Counted from the stretch's first letter, positions 26,593 through 35,809 are shown. The stretch is 64,000 bases of DNA from Echinicola shivajiensis (GCF_018642165.1 NZ_JAHHZM010000004.1:62001-126000); one strand, 5' to 3'. Notes: generated by a model not told the origin, from the sequence alone. Numbers and translations are program-made.

Positions 26593-28782
26593 ATGAATGG
26601 GAATAGATTAATGAAGTACTTTTTCGATTTAAAGCTGAATTTTGCATTCAGCTATGCTTGTATGCTCATTTTCTTTTGTAATCCCATTTTTAGTTTTCCA
26701 GCGGCAAATAATTTTCTTCAGGACAAAATTTCAGATTCCGTTTCAATAGATAAAGTAAGGGCTATTGATAATGCAATAGAATTTTCCAGAAAGATACATC
26801 AAGAAAGACATGATGAAGAGTCAGAATATGCAGAAGCAGAAAAAGCCTTGGATTTGTCTTTGGAGCTGGGGGATACTTTGTTATATGCCAGGTCTCTGGA
26901 TAATATAGGTTTGCTGTACAGGTACCATCAGCGGTATTCTGAAGCTACAGCTTTGCATGCCAAAGCTTATGGTTTAATAGCAAAGGAGGATTCTTCTTTT
27001 TTGGCAAAAATGATTTACGCCAATAATGCGGGAGTAGCGAGTCGCTATGGTGAGGACTTTGACAATGCGGTATTTTATTATTTGGAGGCCCTGAAAATTG
27101 CGGAATCGCAGCAGGACCTTCGTAATATTGCTATTTCTTGCAATGGATTGGGGAATACTTTACTGCATATTCCAGGCAGGGAAGAGGATGCATTAACTTA
27201 TTTTGTGCGGTCACTTGAGGCAGAAAGGGAGCGGGGAAATACTTTGGGGATAGCCATGAATTATCTATCTATCGGGGATTATTTTACAGAAAAGGGGGAT
27301 TTTAAAAGAGCCCGTAGCTATTTGAATAAGCTACTGGAAATTAATCATAAAAGGAATGACAATTATGGCTTGGGTATTACCTATGAATATTTTGGGCATA
27401 ACTATTTAAAAGAAGGTAATGATCTTGAGCAAGCAGCGGATTATTATAAGAAGTCCCTGGGTCTTTTTGTCAAGATGAATGATTCCCATAAAGAAGCAGA
27501 TCTTCTGAAGGCATTGGCAGATGTTTATCGCATCAATAAACAGTATGATTTGGCCATAGAATACTATCATAAAACTTGGGATCTAGCCATTGCCATACCT
27601 AATAAAAGTCTCATTCAGGCCGCTTCTTATCAGTTGTCTTCGATTTATGAAAAGCAATCAAAGCCGGATTTGGCATTGAAGTATTATAAGATTTCTGATC
27701 AATATAAGGATAGTGTTAATCTGATCAATCAGGAGACAGAAATAGCCGCAATAGAAAAGCGATATGCCTTGGAGAAAAAGGAATCACAGATTGAACTATT
27801 GGAGAAAGATAAATCGCTTCAACAGGTCCAACTGGATAGCCAGGTGGCAGAGCTAAAAAGTCAGCGGATAATACTTGTACTTTTGTTGATGGTTTTAGTG
27901 GCTATCGCGGTGATTGCCCTTATGCAATTTAAAAATATTAAGTCCAAAAAAATGGCCAATTTGATGTTGACGAGGCAGAATAGGCAGATAAGTGAACAGA
28001 AAAGTCAAATTGAAATGGTGAATGAGCAATTGGAGGAGACCTTTAAGGAATTAATGGCCGAGCAAAAAAATAATGAAGAGAAACGGGTCAAACTTTTAGA
28101 GAGTAAGTTTGAAAACCGCATACAATCTTTGGCACTACAATCTTTGGAATCCCAAATGAACCCCCACTTTTTGTTTAATGGAATGAATGCAGTGCGCTGG
28201 TTAGTGATGAAGAATAAAAATGCAGAGGCCAAGGAATACATAGATACATTTGCCCAACTTTTGAGATTGAGTTTGACCAATAATAGGAAAAATACGATCA
28301 GCTTAGCTGAAGAACTAAAGGCGACAGAACTGTACCTTAAAATCGAAAAATTAAGATTTGATGGAGGCTTTAATTTTGGTGTCGATGTTTCATCAGAGGT
28401 GAACGCCCAGCATGTGGAAGTTCCTCCAAAAATTCTTCAGCCATTAGTAGAAAATGCCATAAAGCATGGTCTATTACCAAGCAGAAAAATAGAAAAGCAG
28501 TTAGAGATAAAAGTTTTTGAAAAGGATGAGGTGTTGATTATAGAGGTGATGGACAATGGAGTGGGTTTTAGGGAGCAAGGAAGCCGGAACAATGAAAGTA
28601 ATGTGTACGGTACACATTTGGGATTAAAGCTGATCGAAGAACGCCTAGCGATTTATAATCAACAAAGTAATAATAGGGTAGATTTTAAAATTGCGGCTAG
28701 GCATGGAAGTAAGGAGGAGATTATTGGAACAAAAGCCAAAATCAGTATTGTTTTGGAAGAGGCGACAGATTCTGTGAGATAA
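26593..28782 (+). CDS. TPR-containing LytS-type sensor histidine kinase
   Basis: A 729-residue sensor with a hydrophobic N-terminal segment, periplasmic TPR repeats (about 100-380), a coiled coil, one transmembrane helix (about 425-445), another coiled coil, and a His_kinase/HATPase module. The phospho-acceptor region reads SLESQMNPHFLFNGMNAV (His near residue 523) and the ATP-binding region has LQPLVENAIKHG and a DNGVGF G1 box. This is the LytS/YehU class that pairs with LytTR regulators. The likely partner is the regulator at 29585, separated by an antisense lipoprotein gene. It begins 108 nt after the efflux operon and might control it. Confidence 0.92.
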   Translation: MNGNRLMKYFFDLKLNFAFSYACMLIFFCNPIFSFPAANNFLQDKISDSVSIDKVRAIDNAIEFSRKIHQERHDEESEYAEAEKALDLSLELGDTLLYARSLDNIGLLYRYHQRYSEATALHAKAYGLIAKEDSSFLAKMIYANNAGVASRYGEDFDNAVFYYLEALKIAESQQDLRNIAISCNGLGNTLLHIPGREEDALTYFVRSLEAERERGNTLGIAMNYLSIGDYFTEKGDFKRARSYLNKLLEINHKRNDNYGLGITYEYFGHNYLKEGNDLEQAADYYKKSLGLFVKMNDSHKEADLLKALADVYRINKQYDLAIEYYHKTWDLAIAIPNKSLIQAASYQLSSIYEKQSKPDLALKYYKISDQYKDSVNLINQETEIAAIEKRYALEKKESQIELLEKDKSLQQVQLDSQVAELKSQRIILVLLLMVLVAIAVIALMQFKNIKSKKMANLMLTRQNRQISEQKSQIEMVNEQLEETFKELMAEQKNNEEKRVKLLESKFENRIQSLALQSLESQMNPHFLFNGMNAVRWLVMKNKNAEAKEYIDTFAQLLRLSLTNNRKNTISLAEELKATELYLKIEKLRFDGGFNFGVDVSSEVNAQHVEVPPKILQPLVENAIKHGLLPSRKIEKQLEIKVFEKDEVLIIEVMDNGVGFREQGSRNNESNVYGTHLGLKLIEERLAIYNQQSNNRVDFKIAARHGSKEEIIGTKAKISIVLEEATDSVR

Positions 28783-28790
28783 AGGGGGGG

Positions 28791-29252
28791 CTATTTGATA
28801 AATAATTCAGGGCCTGCGATTTGTGGTTTATCTTTGCTATCAAAATCTTTTACCTCACTCAATTTTGCAGTAATAAATTGGTCTTTATCGATTCTTAGAC
28901 GAATTTTTATGGCCTTGGGATCTTTTACATTTCCAATGCAAAAATAAGAGGTATTATAGTCCAATAATTTATAATTGGATTCTCCTTCCACAAAAAGTTG
29001 GTAACCTGTCGTTTTGAATGTTTTGTTAACTATGGTTTTTATTTTGAACACTTGCTGTTGCTCATCAGGAGCTAAAAGAACCTCCCCGATTTTTACATCA
29101 TCCTTGAAATATGATGGATAATCATGACTTGGACTAATCATCAAATGGTATGTGATAAGATTTTCTGAATTTGGAGCTTTATTCAATTGATTATTACAGC
29201 CCAATAATAGGGAGATAAAGCAATATGTGATTATTTGGCTGTAAAGTTTCAT
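28791..29252 (-). CDS. Putative lipoprotein, 153 aa, unknown function
   Basis: The protein begins with a lipoprotein signal peptide whose lipobox reads LLLGC (Cys near residue 19), so it is probably membrane anchored. The mature part is beta-rich with no recognised domain. The gene lies antisense between the LytS-type kinase (stop 9 nt away, tail to tail) and the LytTR regulator, which makes a role in that signalling unit conceivable but unproven. Confidence 0.75.
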   Translation of the reverse strand: MKLYSQIITYCFISLLLGCNNQLNKAPNSENLITYHLMISPSHDYPSYFKDDVKIGEVLLAPDEQQQVFKIKTIVNKTFKTTGYQLFVEGESNYKLLDYNTSYFCIGNVKDPKAIKIRLRIDKDQFITAKLSEVKDFDSKDKPQIAGPELFIK

Positions 29253-29584
29253 TGCTACAGAATTGTATTAAAATCCAGGATATAGATTTTTAAGAACCCT
29301 TTCAATTTTATCCAAGAAGCTAACTATAAATAGGAAGCATTGATCAATGTTCAGAAAAATAGGTCTAAAAGTCAGTTTGAGTTTTAATTTAAAGTATATA
29401 ATATATGTTAGACTTACCATAGCGAAATAGTAAGCACTCTATTTAAATGAGCAAGCCATTAATTTTGGTTATAATTTTTGATTTACCTACTTGTGCACAA
29501 GGAATAGTTGGTGATATTTTGTTTTGGGATATAGGGATGTTTATTATCTTTAATTTTGTTTTTACAGCGCTTAATAGAGCAGGT
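29253..29584. other. Intergenic region between lipoprotein and LytTR regulator
   Basis: These 332 nt are AT-rich. Besides the promoter at 29523-29558, an in-frame ATG at 29447 would extend the regulator by 46 hydrophobic residues, but I judge this stretch to be leader DNA. Nothing else is supported here. Confidence 0.6.
29523..29558 (+). promoter_or_regulatory. Promoter of the LytTR regulator gene
   Basis: TTTG at 29523-29526 and TAATTTTG at 29551-29558 resemble the -33 and -7 boxes, with a slightly long 24-nt gap. The start predicted near 29565 lies after the upstream ATG (29447) and 20 nt before the ATG at 29585, which supports the shorter gene. Confidence 0.45.
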
Positions 29585-30355
29585 ATGAAAGTAGGTATTA
29601 TTGATGATGAGCTTCACTGTATTGAAAGTTTAAGTTATGAACTGGAAGATTTGGATTTGCCTATTGAAATAGTTTTTCAATCTACCAAGGTGGATGAAGT
29701 TATTGAAGTCCTGAGAGAAAAGGAGTTGGATTTATTGTTTCTTGATGTGGAAATGCCTCGATTAAACGGCTTTGAACTGCTTGATTTGTTAGGGGAGTTT
29801 GATTTTGAAGTGGTGTTCACCACTGCCTATAGTCAGTATGCTGTCAAGGCTTTCCAATATAAAGCCTTTCACTATTTGCTCAAACCCGTAGGCAAGGAGG
29901 ATCTAAGAGAAGTCATTGAGAAGTTTTCACAAAGTAGGGGATATGCATCCAGAAACTCTAGCAAGGAGGTTGCTGCGCTGATTGAGCTGCTAAAGAAAGA
30001 AAATATTATCAAATCCAAGATAGCTGTTCCGGTAAGTGATGGGCTGGAGTTTATTAAGGTTGACGATATCCTTTATGGTCAAAGCCAAAATAATTATACT
30101 TTACTCTACTTATCAGACGGTACCAAGCTGCTTTTCAGTAAGACCCTCAAAGAAGTGGAAAAAGCTCTCAAAAAGTATTTTTTTCTAAGGATCCATCAAT
30201 CGTATTTGATTAATCCAAATTATATGAAAAAGTATTTAAGAAATGACGGGGGAAGTGTATTAATGGACAATGGAGAACAATTGCCCATAAGTCAAAGAAA
30301 AAAGGATGAGGTACTTACTCTGTTTGAAGCGATAGTAAAAAGCAAATCAGTATAA
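29585..30355 (+). CDS. LytTR family DNA-binding response regulator
   Basis: From the ATG at 29585 this is a 256-residue two-domain regulator, the usual size. The receiver domain starts MKVGIIDDELHCIESL, with phospho-acceptor Asp54 in LLFLDVEMPRLNG and the conserved Lys in HYLLKPVGKEDL. The LytTR domain (about 155-255) shows VSDGLEFIKVDDILYGQSQ and FLRIHQSYLINPNYMKKYL. An ATG at 29447 would add 46 hydrophobic residues unlike any receiver and is probably not used. The LytS-type kinase at 26593-28782 is the presumed partner. Confidence 0.92.
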   Translation: MKVGIIDDELHCIESLSYELEDLDLPIEIVFQSTKVDEVIEVLREKELDLLFLDVEMPRLNGFELLDLLGEFDFEVVFTTAYSQYAVKAFQYKAFHYLLKPVGKEDLREVIEKFSQSRGYASRNSSKEVAALIELLKKENIIKSKIAVPVSDGLEFIKVDDILYGQSQNNYTLLYLSDGTKLLFSKTLKEVEKALKKYFFLRIHQSYLINPNYMKKYLRNDGGSVLMDNGEQLPISQRKKDEVLTLFEAIVKSKSV

Positions 30356-30471
30356 GGCGAAGAAAGAGGATAAGTAGATTAGCAGGGATCACTTTTTTGT
30401 TTCAGTTGGACAAATGGTATAATTATACTAATATTGATTTGAACCATTGCGCTTTTGCGTTTCGATTGTCC

Positions 30472-31872
30472 ATGAAGGAAAAAGTTTTCATTGTGATCCT
30501 TATTTGTTTTGGTTTCTTGGCTGTTTCCTGTAATCAGAGGCCTGAAGCCAAAAAAAAGAAGGAGCCATTTTGGCAAAATCCGGTTCAACTGGACTTAAAT
30601 GCGATTAAGCAGCGGGGCTTTATAAGGGCTGTAGTGGATAATTCCTCAACTAGCTATTATATCTATAGGGGTAGACGAATGGGCTATGAATATGAGCTGC
30701 TCCGTAATCTGGCAAAGAGACTAGACGTACAGCTCAGGTTGATTGTGGATGCAGACATCATGAGGGCTTATAAGATGTTGAACAGTGGGGAAGCAGATAT
30801 TATCGCAATTAATCTTTTTAATAATCCTGAAAGGGAGAAATACGGCAAATTCACCGAGCCATTAAATTCATTTTCATCAGTATTGGTTCAAAGGGATGAT
30901 CGACCCATAATAAAGGATCCATCGGAACTCAATGGGAAATCTATATACGTTCGTAAGTCTACTGTCTATAGAGGTCAATTAGAGGCCATTCAGGATAGTC
31001 TGAATATCAATATAGAGATCGTGGAATGGGACAAAAACTCAGATGCATTGGTAGAAGATGTGGTTCGAGAGGAAATAGATTATACTGTTGTGGACAAAGA
31101 TGTTGCCTTGGTAAACTCCACTTACTATAATAATCTGGATATAGAGCTAGAGATAGGCCCTGCAGCGGAAGTGGCTTGGGCAGTAAGAAAGAATGCTCCA
31201 AACTTGGAAAAGGAAGTTAATGAATGGATAAAAAGGGGCAAGAGATCTACTTATTTTGCAGTGCTATATGGGAAGTATTTTTTGAATAAGAAGAATAGTT
31301 ATTATAGAAATAAAAGTCCTTTTTCCTCTATTTCAGGTGATCGCATATCTGTTTATGATGATATTATCAAAAACGGATCTACACTAATAGGCTGGGATTG
31401 GCGTTTGCTGGCTTCTCTGGTTTACAAGGAGTCACGATTTGATACTGTTGCCACTAGCTATGCAGGAGCGAAAGGTTTATTACAATTAATGCCGGTTACC
31501 CTAGCAAGATTCGGTGTTGAGAACCCAAATGATCCATCGGAAAGCTTAATAGGTGGAGTGAAATACCTGAAATACCTTGATAAATTTTGGATTGAACGTG
31601 TTCCTGAAGTGAATGAAAGGATAAAGTTTATTTTAGCTTCATATAATGTGGGCCATGGTCATGTAAATGACGCATGGAGGCTAGCCCTCAAATTCGGTAT
31701 GGATACCCAAAACTGGGATAGTGTGGCCTATTTTTTAGAGCGCAAGTCCCAACCAGAAGTTTATCGTGATCCTGTGGTAAGGAGTGGATATGCCAAGGGG
31801 CATTTGGCAGTAGCTTATGTGGAAGATATACTAAGCATATATGAATCTTATCGAATTTTAGTAGCTCCGTAG
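30472..31872 (+). CDS. MltF-like membrane-bound lytic murein transglycosylase (lipoprotein)
   Basis: From the ATG at 30472 the protein has 466 residues. It has a lipoprotein signal (FLAVSCNQ lipobox), a periplasmic binding-protein family 3 domain (about 45-275, with RMGYEYELLRNLAKRL), and a C-terminal SLT domain. The catalytic Glu is in LLASLVYKESRFD, followed by GAKGLLQLMPVTLARFG, and ILASYNVGHGHV matches later SLT motifs. MltF-type enzymes cleave glycan strands of peptidoglycan, producing anhydro-muropeptides; the binding domain is thought to modulate activity by sensing muropeptides. A longer form from 30397 lacks the signal-peptide logic. Confidence 0.93.
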   Translation: MKEKVFIVILICFGFLAVSCNQRPEAKKKKEPFWQNPVQLDLNAIKQRGFIRAVVDNSSTSYYIYRGRRMGYEYELLRNLAKRLDVQLRLIVDADIMRAYKMLNSGEADIIAINLFNNPEREKYGKFTEPLNSFSSVLVQRDDRPIIKDPSELNGKSIYVRKSTVYRGQLEAIQDSLNINIEIVEWDKNSDALVEDVVREEIDYTVVDKDVALVNSTYYNNLDIELEIGPAAEVAWAVRKNAPNLEKEVNEWIKRGKRSTYFAVLYGKYFLNKKNSYYRNKSPFSSISGDRISVYDDIIKNGSTLIGWDWRLLASLVYKESRFDTVATSYAGAKGLLQLMPVTLARFGVENPNDPSESLIGGVKYLKYLDKFWIERVPEVNERIKFILASYNVGHGHVNDAWRLALKFGMDTQNWDSVAYFLERKSQPEVYRDPVVRSGYAKGHLAVAYVEDILSIYESYRILVAP

Positions 31873-31978
31873 TTGTAGTTTATTTATATAAATAAGCTTT
31901 TTAAATACCAAATAATGCTTTACATTTTGTTTTAATGGTTTTTCTCTTATATATTTGATGAAAATCATTTTGAACATT

Positions 31979-32953
31979 ATGAAACAATTATTTACTAGTA
32001 TGTCCCGATTCAAGGAATTAGGGGTATTGATGATTGCACTGCTTTTTTCTTGCAATCAAGTTGAGACTTTTGAAATGCAACAGGAGTCAAATGAAGTTTT
32101 TTCCAGTATGGCTGTTCCCAATACAGGAGACTGTAATCTGGATTGCATAGATTTATCAGCGGAAGATGTAATGTATTATCCAATTTCTGGAATGCAAACC
32201 CAAAGTACTGGCAACGGAGGAGGAGGTGGAAATCCAAATAATGCGAGGGCCAATGATAATGGTAATACCAATACCAAAGCAGTTAGTTTTTCCGCATACA
32301 ATACGGAAAGTGAATTTATTGTTGAGGTGATGTATGAGATCACTGAAGGAAATTCCAATGCTAAAGCTACCATTACAATTAATATTGAGGGTGATGAAGT
32401 CGAGTTTGACGAGGTTGCTTCAGGTAGTACCGTGATGCATAGTATTCCGTTGCCTGAGGGATGGGAAGCTTGTGATCTTATTAACTTTTCTATCTTGCAG
32501 GAAGGATTAGGCTCTGGAATCACTTTTGATGAATCTTACAGTTTGGTTGGACTTTGTCCTGATGAATGTGAAATCAGAACGGCTTCTGCTTATGCAGGTG
32601 ATCTTTTAGGTGAAAATGATGGAGAACCTTCAAGAGGCTTTAACAATGCTTGGTGGTATGTTTTTGATATCGAAGGTGATGCAGAGCAAAATGTTTACGC
32701 AAATAAGGATGAGATCATCGGTACGGTAACTTACGATGTGCTGGAAGGAACAATTACCATTGATTTGGGTGACTGGAGCTTGCAGGATGACGAAGAAAGT
32801 GTGAAATGGTACAGCTATGCGGATGGTGAACTTCCAAATGCAGGAAGACCTACTCCAGGACAGGCACCTGACAAATCCAATTCATTGGTAATTGACACTG
32901 TTGAAGGAGCCAGGTATTACGCAGTCCACTTAGATGTAGAGATTTGTGAGTGA
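31979..32953 (+). CDS. Putative lipoprotein with Gly/Asn-rich linker, unknown function
   Basis: This protein of about 324 residues has a lipobox-like LLFSC early on. Several ATGs (31958, 31979, 32000) could serve as start; all keep the lipobox. After the anchor come a CNLDC pair, a low-complexity linker rich in Gly and Asn (GNGGGGGNPNNARANDNGN), and a beta-rich acidic C-terminal region with further Cys residues (CPDEC and a final EIC) that could form disulfides outside the cytoplasm. No domain is recognised. It lies after the MltF-like gene and before a bidirectional terminator. Confidence 0.72.
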   Translation: MKQLFTSMSRFKELGVLMIALLFSCNQVETFEMQQESNEVFSSMAVPNTGDCNLDCIDLSAEDVMYYPISGMQTQSTGNGGGGGNPNNARANDNGNTNTKAVSFSAYNTESEFIVEVMYEITEGNSNAKATITINIEGDEVEFDEVASGSTVMHSIPLPEGWEACDLINFSILQEGLGSGITFDESYSLVGLCPDECEIRTASAYAGDLLGENDGEPSRGFNNAWWYVFDIEGDAEQNVYANKDEIIGTVTYDVLEGTITIDLGDWSLQDDEESVKWYSYADGELPNAGRPTPGQAPDKSNSLVIDTVEGARYYAVHLDVEICE

Positions 32954-32967
32954 TAAAAAAAAGACTA

Positions 32968-33008
32968 TAAAAAAGAGGGACCGGAAATTTTTCCGGCCCC
33001 TCTTTTTT
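32968..33008. terminator. Bidirectional terminator between lipoprotein and glyS
   Basis: AAAAAGAGGG and CCCTCTTTTT flank a CCGGAAA/TTTCCGG inner stem, giving a stem of about 18 bp with one mismatch. A-rich and T-rich flanks on either side serve both converging genes. Confidence 0.9.
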
Positions 33009-33026
33009 ATACTGCAGCTTTATGAA

Positions 33027-34493
33027 TTAAATCTGCTTAAATATATTTTTAAAGCTTGTTGCTTCAGCAAGCTTGCCATGAAGCTCATCGATATGAACAC
33101 GTTCCTGTTCTGTGGTATCTCTGTGGCGAATAGTAACCGTATTGTCTTCCAATGTTTGGTGATCCACGGCAATACAGAAAGGCGTTCCGATCAAATCCTG
33201 ACGTGTATAGCGCTTACCAATTGATGCTGCCTCTTCATATATGATGTTAAAATCATATTTTAGCTTATCGACAATTTCTTTACCCTTATCCGGTAAGCCA
33301 TCTTTTTTGGTCAAAGGAAGAATAGCTGCTTTTACAGGAGCAATTGCTGGATGGAATTTCAGGAAAGTTCTGGTTTTACCTTCTTTTTCCTCCTCAGTGA
33401 AGGCATTGCAAAGGGTCATCAAGAAGAGTCTATCCGCACCGATTGAGGTTTCGATTACATAAGGAATGTAGTTTTTGTTTACCTCAGGATCGAAGTATTG
33501 CTGCTTCTTTTTGGAGTATTCCTGATGGCTTTTTAGATCGAAATCAGTTCTTGAGTGGATACCTTCTACTTCTTTGAAACCAAAAGGGAAATCAAACTCG
33601 ATATCCATGGCAGCGTTGGCATAGTGAGCCAACTTATCATGATCATGGGTTCTCAATTTTTCTTCAGGAACACCCAAAGCTTTGTGCCATTTAAGCCTCG
33701 TTTCAGCCCAGGTTTTATACCAATCCAGCTCAGAACCAGGACGTACGAAATATTGCATTTCCATTTGTTCAAACTCCCTCATACGGAAGATAAACTGACG
33801 GGCTACAATTTCATTTCTGAAGGCCTTACCAATTTGGGCGATGCCAAAAGGAACTTTCATTCTCGCCGTTTTCTGAACATTAAGGAAGTTGACAAAAATT
33901 CCTTGGGCAGTTTCCGGTCTCAGGTAGATCGTGGAAGCATCCTCAGCTACAGAACCAACCTGGGTAGAGAACATCAAGTTAAACTGTCTTACATCGGTCC
34001 AGTTGGTAGTGCCACTAATAGGACAAGAGATCTCCTCATTGATGATCAAATCCCTTACACCATCAAGGTCTTCAGCTTCCAGCAATTTCCCCATTGCGGC
34101 CAAAAGATTTTTGGCTTCTTCCTGCTTACCTTCTTTTTCTAAAGCAGCAGCTTTTTCTTCAATAAGTACATCCGCACGGTAGCGCTTTTTACTGTCCTTA
34201 TTGTCAATCATTGGATCATTGAAACTGTCAACGTGACCAGAGGCCTTCCAAGTGGTGGGATGCATGAAGATTGAGGCATCAATACCAACGATATTATCGT
34301 TTAATCGGGTCATTGATTCCCACCATAAGCGCTTAAGATTATTTTTAAGCTCTACTCCATAGGCACCATAATCATATACTGCCTGAAGTCCATCATATAT
34401 TTCTGAAGAAGGATATACAAAGCCATATTCCTTGGCATGTGAAATGATATCCTTCAGCTGCGCGTTTTCAGTTACTTGTTCTGTCTTTGCCAT
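33027..34493 (-). CDS. glyS: Glycyl-tRNA synthetase (homodimeric, class II)
   Basis: The 488-residue enzyme charges tRNA-Gly. Class II motifs are visible: FNLMFSTQVG and TIYLRPETAQGIFVNF (motif 2 region with its Arg), FRNEIVARQFIFRMREFEQME, and a motif 3 region near PYVIETSIGADRLFL. The C-terminal anticodon-binding domain contains KRYTRQDLIGTPFCIAVDHQ. The -7 element TATTTTTG (34506-34499) is only 5 nt from the ATG, which would make the mRNA nearly leaderless. It is convergent with the upstream lipoprotein gene and shares its terminator. Confidence 0.97.
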   Translation of the reverse strand: MAKTEQVTENAQLKDIISHAKEYGFVYPSSEIYDGLQAVYDYGAYGVELKNNLKRLWWESMTRLNDNIVGIDASIFMHPTTWKASGHVDSFNDPMIDNKDSKKRYRADVLIEEKAAALEKEGKQEEAKNLLAAMGKLLEAEDLDGVRDLIINEEISCPISGTTNWTDVRQFNLMFSTQVGSVAEDASTIYLRPETAQGIFVNFLNVQKTARMKVPFGIAQIGKAFRNEIVARQFIFRMREFEQMEMQYFVRPGSELDWYKTWAETRLKWHKALGVPEEKLRTHDHDKLAHYANAAMDIEFDFPFGFKEVEGIHSRTDFDLKSHQEYSKKKQQYFDPEVNKNYIPYVIETSIGADRLFLMTLCNAFTEEEKEGKTRTFLKFHPAIAPVKAAILPLTKKDGLPDKGKEIVDKLKYDFNIIYEEAASIGKRYTRQDLIGTPFCIAVDHQTLEDNTVTIRHRDTTEQERVHIDELHGKLAEATSFKNIFKQI

Positions 34494-34498
34494 AGCCG

Positions 34499-34506
34499 CA
34501 AAAATA
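34499..34506 (-). promoter_or_regulatory. Possible glyS promoter immediately before the start codon
   Basis: Read on the minus strand, TATTTTTG matches TAnnTTTG and is followed by five bases and then the ATG at 34493. A typical start 5-7 nt downstream would fall at or next to the ATG. The -33 element is weak. Confidence 0.4.
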
Positions 34507-34625
34507 GGGAAATCTATTTAAATTTGAGAATGAAAAAATGGTTTAGTTTTAATGTTCAGCCCGTTGAATCCACTTTTAGATGGCTGAATAGATTTTCATT
34601 GAAGATGATATTTTTAAACTGTTGG

Positions 34626-35093
34626 TCAGGATTTGAATTTCAGCCTATACAAAAAGAAACCTAAAATCACTGTGCTCAGGAAGAAAATCAGCGTGCTCCA
34701 TTCGTAGGTTCTTTTGCTATTGGCCTCTGATGTTATTTCCTCATCTTTTTCTTTGAGTGCCCTTTTAAGTTTGCTAATATCCTGTTCCTGTTTCTGGGCA
34801 ATAAATTTATAATCGTCTTTTTCGTATTTGATTTCTGTTGTTTCAATGTTTTTAAGCATTTCCAACTCATCCATGATTAGGTTATCTTTAAGGATAATCC
34901 TTTCCATCCATTCATTGGTGGCAATCATGTCTTTTTTTGTCCTATTGCCGAAAATACCTGACTTTTTAGATTCTGATGCTTTCCATTGACGATGCAGGTC
35001 TTGTCTTTCATCGACTAGTTTTTCCAGCCGTTTTTGGGGATAGGCAGTTAAAGATAGGCATAGCAGGCAGGCTATGAGTAAAATGTTCTTCAT
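34626..35093 (-). CDS. Exported coiled-coil protein with C-terminal membrane anchor, unknown function
   Basis: This 155-residue protein has an N-terminal signal peptide (LSLTAYPQK cleavage region), a highly charged helical middle (about 20-125) likely to form a coiled coil, and one C-terminal transmembrane helix (about 133-152, LIFFLSTVILGFFLYRLKF). It would sit in the periplasm, anchored at the inner membrane by its tail. No family is recognised. It is followed upstream by another small membrane-protein gene on the same strand. Confidence 0.72.
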   Translation of the reverse strand: MKNILLIACLLCLSLTAYPQKRLEKLVDERQDLHRQWKASESKKSGIFGNRTKKDMIATNEWMERIILKDNLIMDELEMLKNIETTEIKYEKDDYKFIAQKQEQDISKLKRALKEKDEEITSEANSKRTYEWSTLIFFLSTVILGFFLYRLKFKS

Positions 35094-35145
35094 GATTATA
35101 GGTTTTGCTACAAAAGCTCAAATAACGTGCCGTTTAGCCAATGGT

Positions 35146-35520
35146 TCATAATTTGTACTTTTTTTCTTTTCGCCGTTTAAACTGTCCCTTCCTCCGTTTA
35201 TTATTGGTGTAAAAATTATAAATGAAATTCACTGCAAATGCGGTAATGGTCAAGGGGATAAATAAACTGGGGAGCATTCGCTTGATTCCCAATAGGATCA
35301 GGAATGTAGCAATCATGCCAATTTTAAAACTTGTATGGTTTTCCGGATAGGTTTTGCCAATTAAAATCAAACTAAGGATCTCAACTATCACAAGAAAAAG
35401 TATAAGGTAGGTCAAGAGCCTTTGAGTGGAAAGGTCACCGGCAAAAACAGCCCAAGCGGCCATGCCTCCTACAGCTATTAAACTTAAAGAATGTAAGGAA
35501 GTGTTCAGTTTTTCTTTCAT
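35146..35520 (-). CDS. Small integral membrane protein, unknown function
   Basis: From the ATG at 35520 the protein has 124 residues with about four hydrophobic helices (LSLIAVGGMAAWAVFAG; LLTYLILFLVIVEILSLILI; and two more) and a very basic C-terminal tail (NNKRRKGQFKRRKEKK). A longer frame from 35574 adds 18 residues without a clear start context. The topology suggests a four-helix inner-membrane protein with the basic tail in the cytoplasm. No family is recognised. Confidence 0.68.
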   Translation of the reverse strand: MKEKLNTSLHSLSLIAVGGMAAWAVFAGDLSTQRLLTYLILFLVIVEILSLILIGKTYPENHTSFKIGMIATFLILLGIKRMLPSLFIPLTITAFAVNFIYNFYTNNKRRKGQFKRRKEKKYKL

Positions 35521-35679
35521 AGATTTTTTGGGTTGAGTGTTAAACAATATAGGTGCTTTTGCCTGAAAAATCAATGTGTGGCTTTATGACAAAAATAATA
35601 GGCCTTGGGACAAGAACACTATTTCCTCCCAAGGCCCCAGGGAAATCGCCTTAAACCAATGATGCTATTTGAATTAAAT

Positions 35680-35738
35680 TGTCAGGCCGGGCGGAGTCGA
35701 GGTCCAATGTTTAGTCTTCGACTCCACTCAGGCTGACA
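35680..35738. repeat. Interspersed palindromic repeat, copy A
   Basis: The unit reads TGTCAGGCCGGGCGGAGTCG at one end and TTCGACTCCACTCAGGCTGA at the other, imperfect inverted repeats forming a long hairpin. It is GC-richer than its surroundings and matches the unit at 51876-51952 in inverted orientation. It lies between convergent-free intergenic DNA downstream of the DPP IV gene. Confidence 0.75.
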
Positions 35739-35809
35739 TCACTTTATTGATAGTTTAAAAGAGATGTTCCTATCCAAGGCCTATCAAAATGATCTTAAGA
35801 ACTTATTTC

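Noticed and set aside
29447-29584. 46-residue hydrophobic N-terminal extension of the LytTR regulator
   Set aside because: A promoter element lies inside it and receiver domains start at MKVGIIDDE; more likely untranslated leader.
34476-34664. 62-codon plus-strand frame between glyS and the coiled-coil gene
   Set aside because: Overlaps both neighbouring genes antisense, composition unlike a real protein, no conserved feature.
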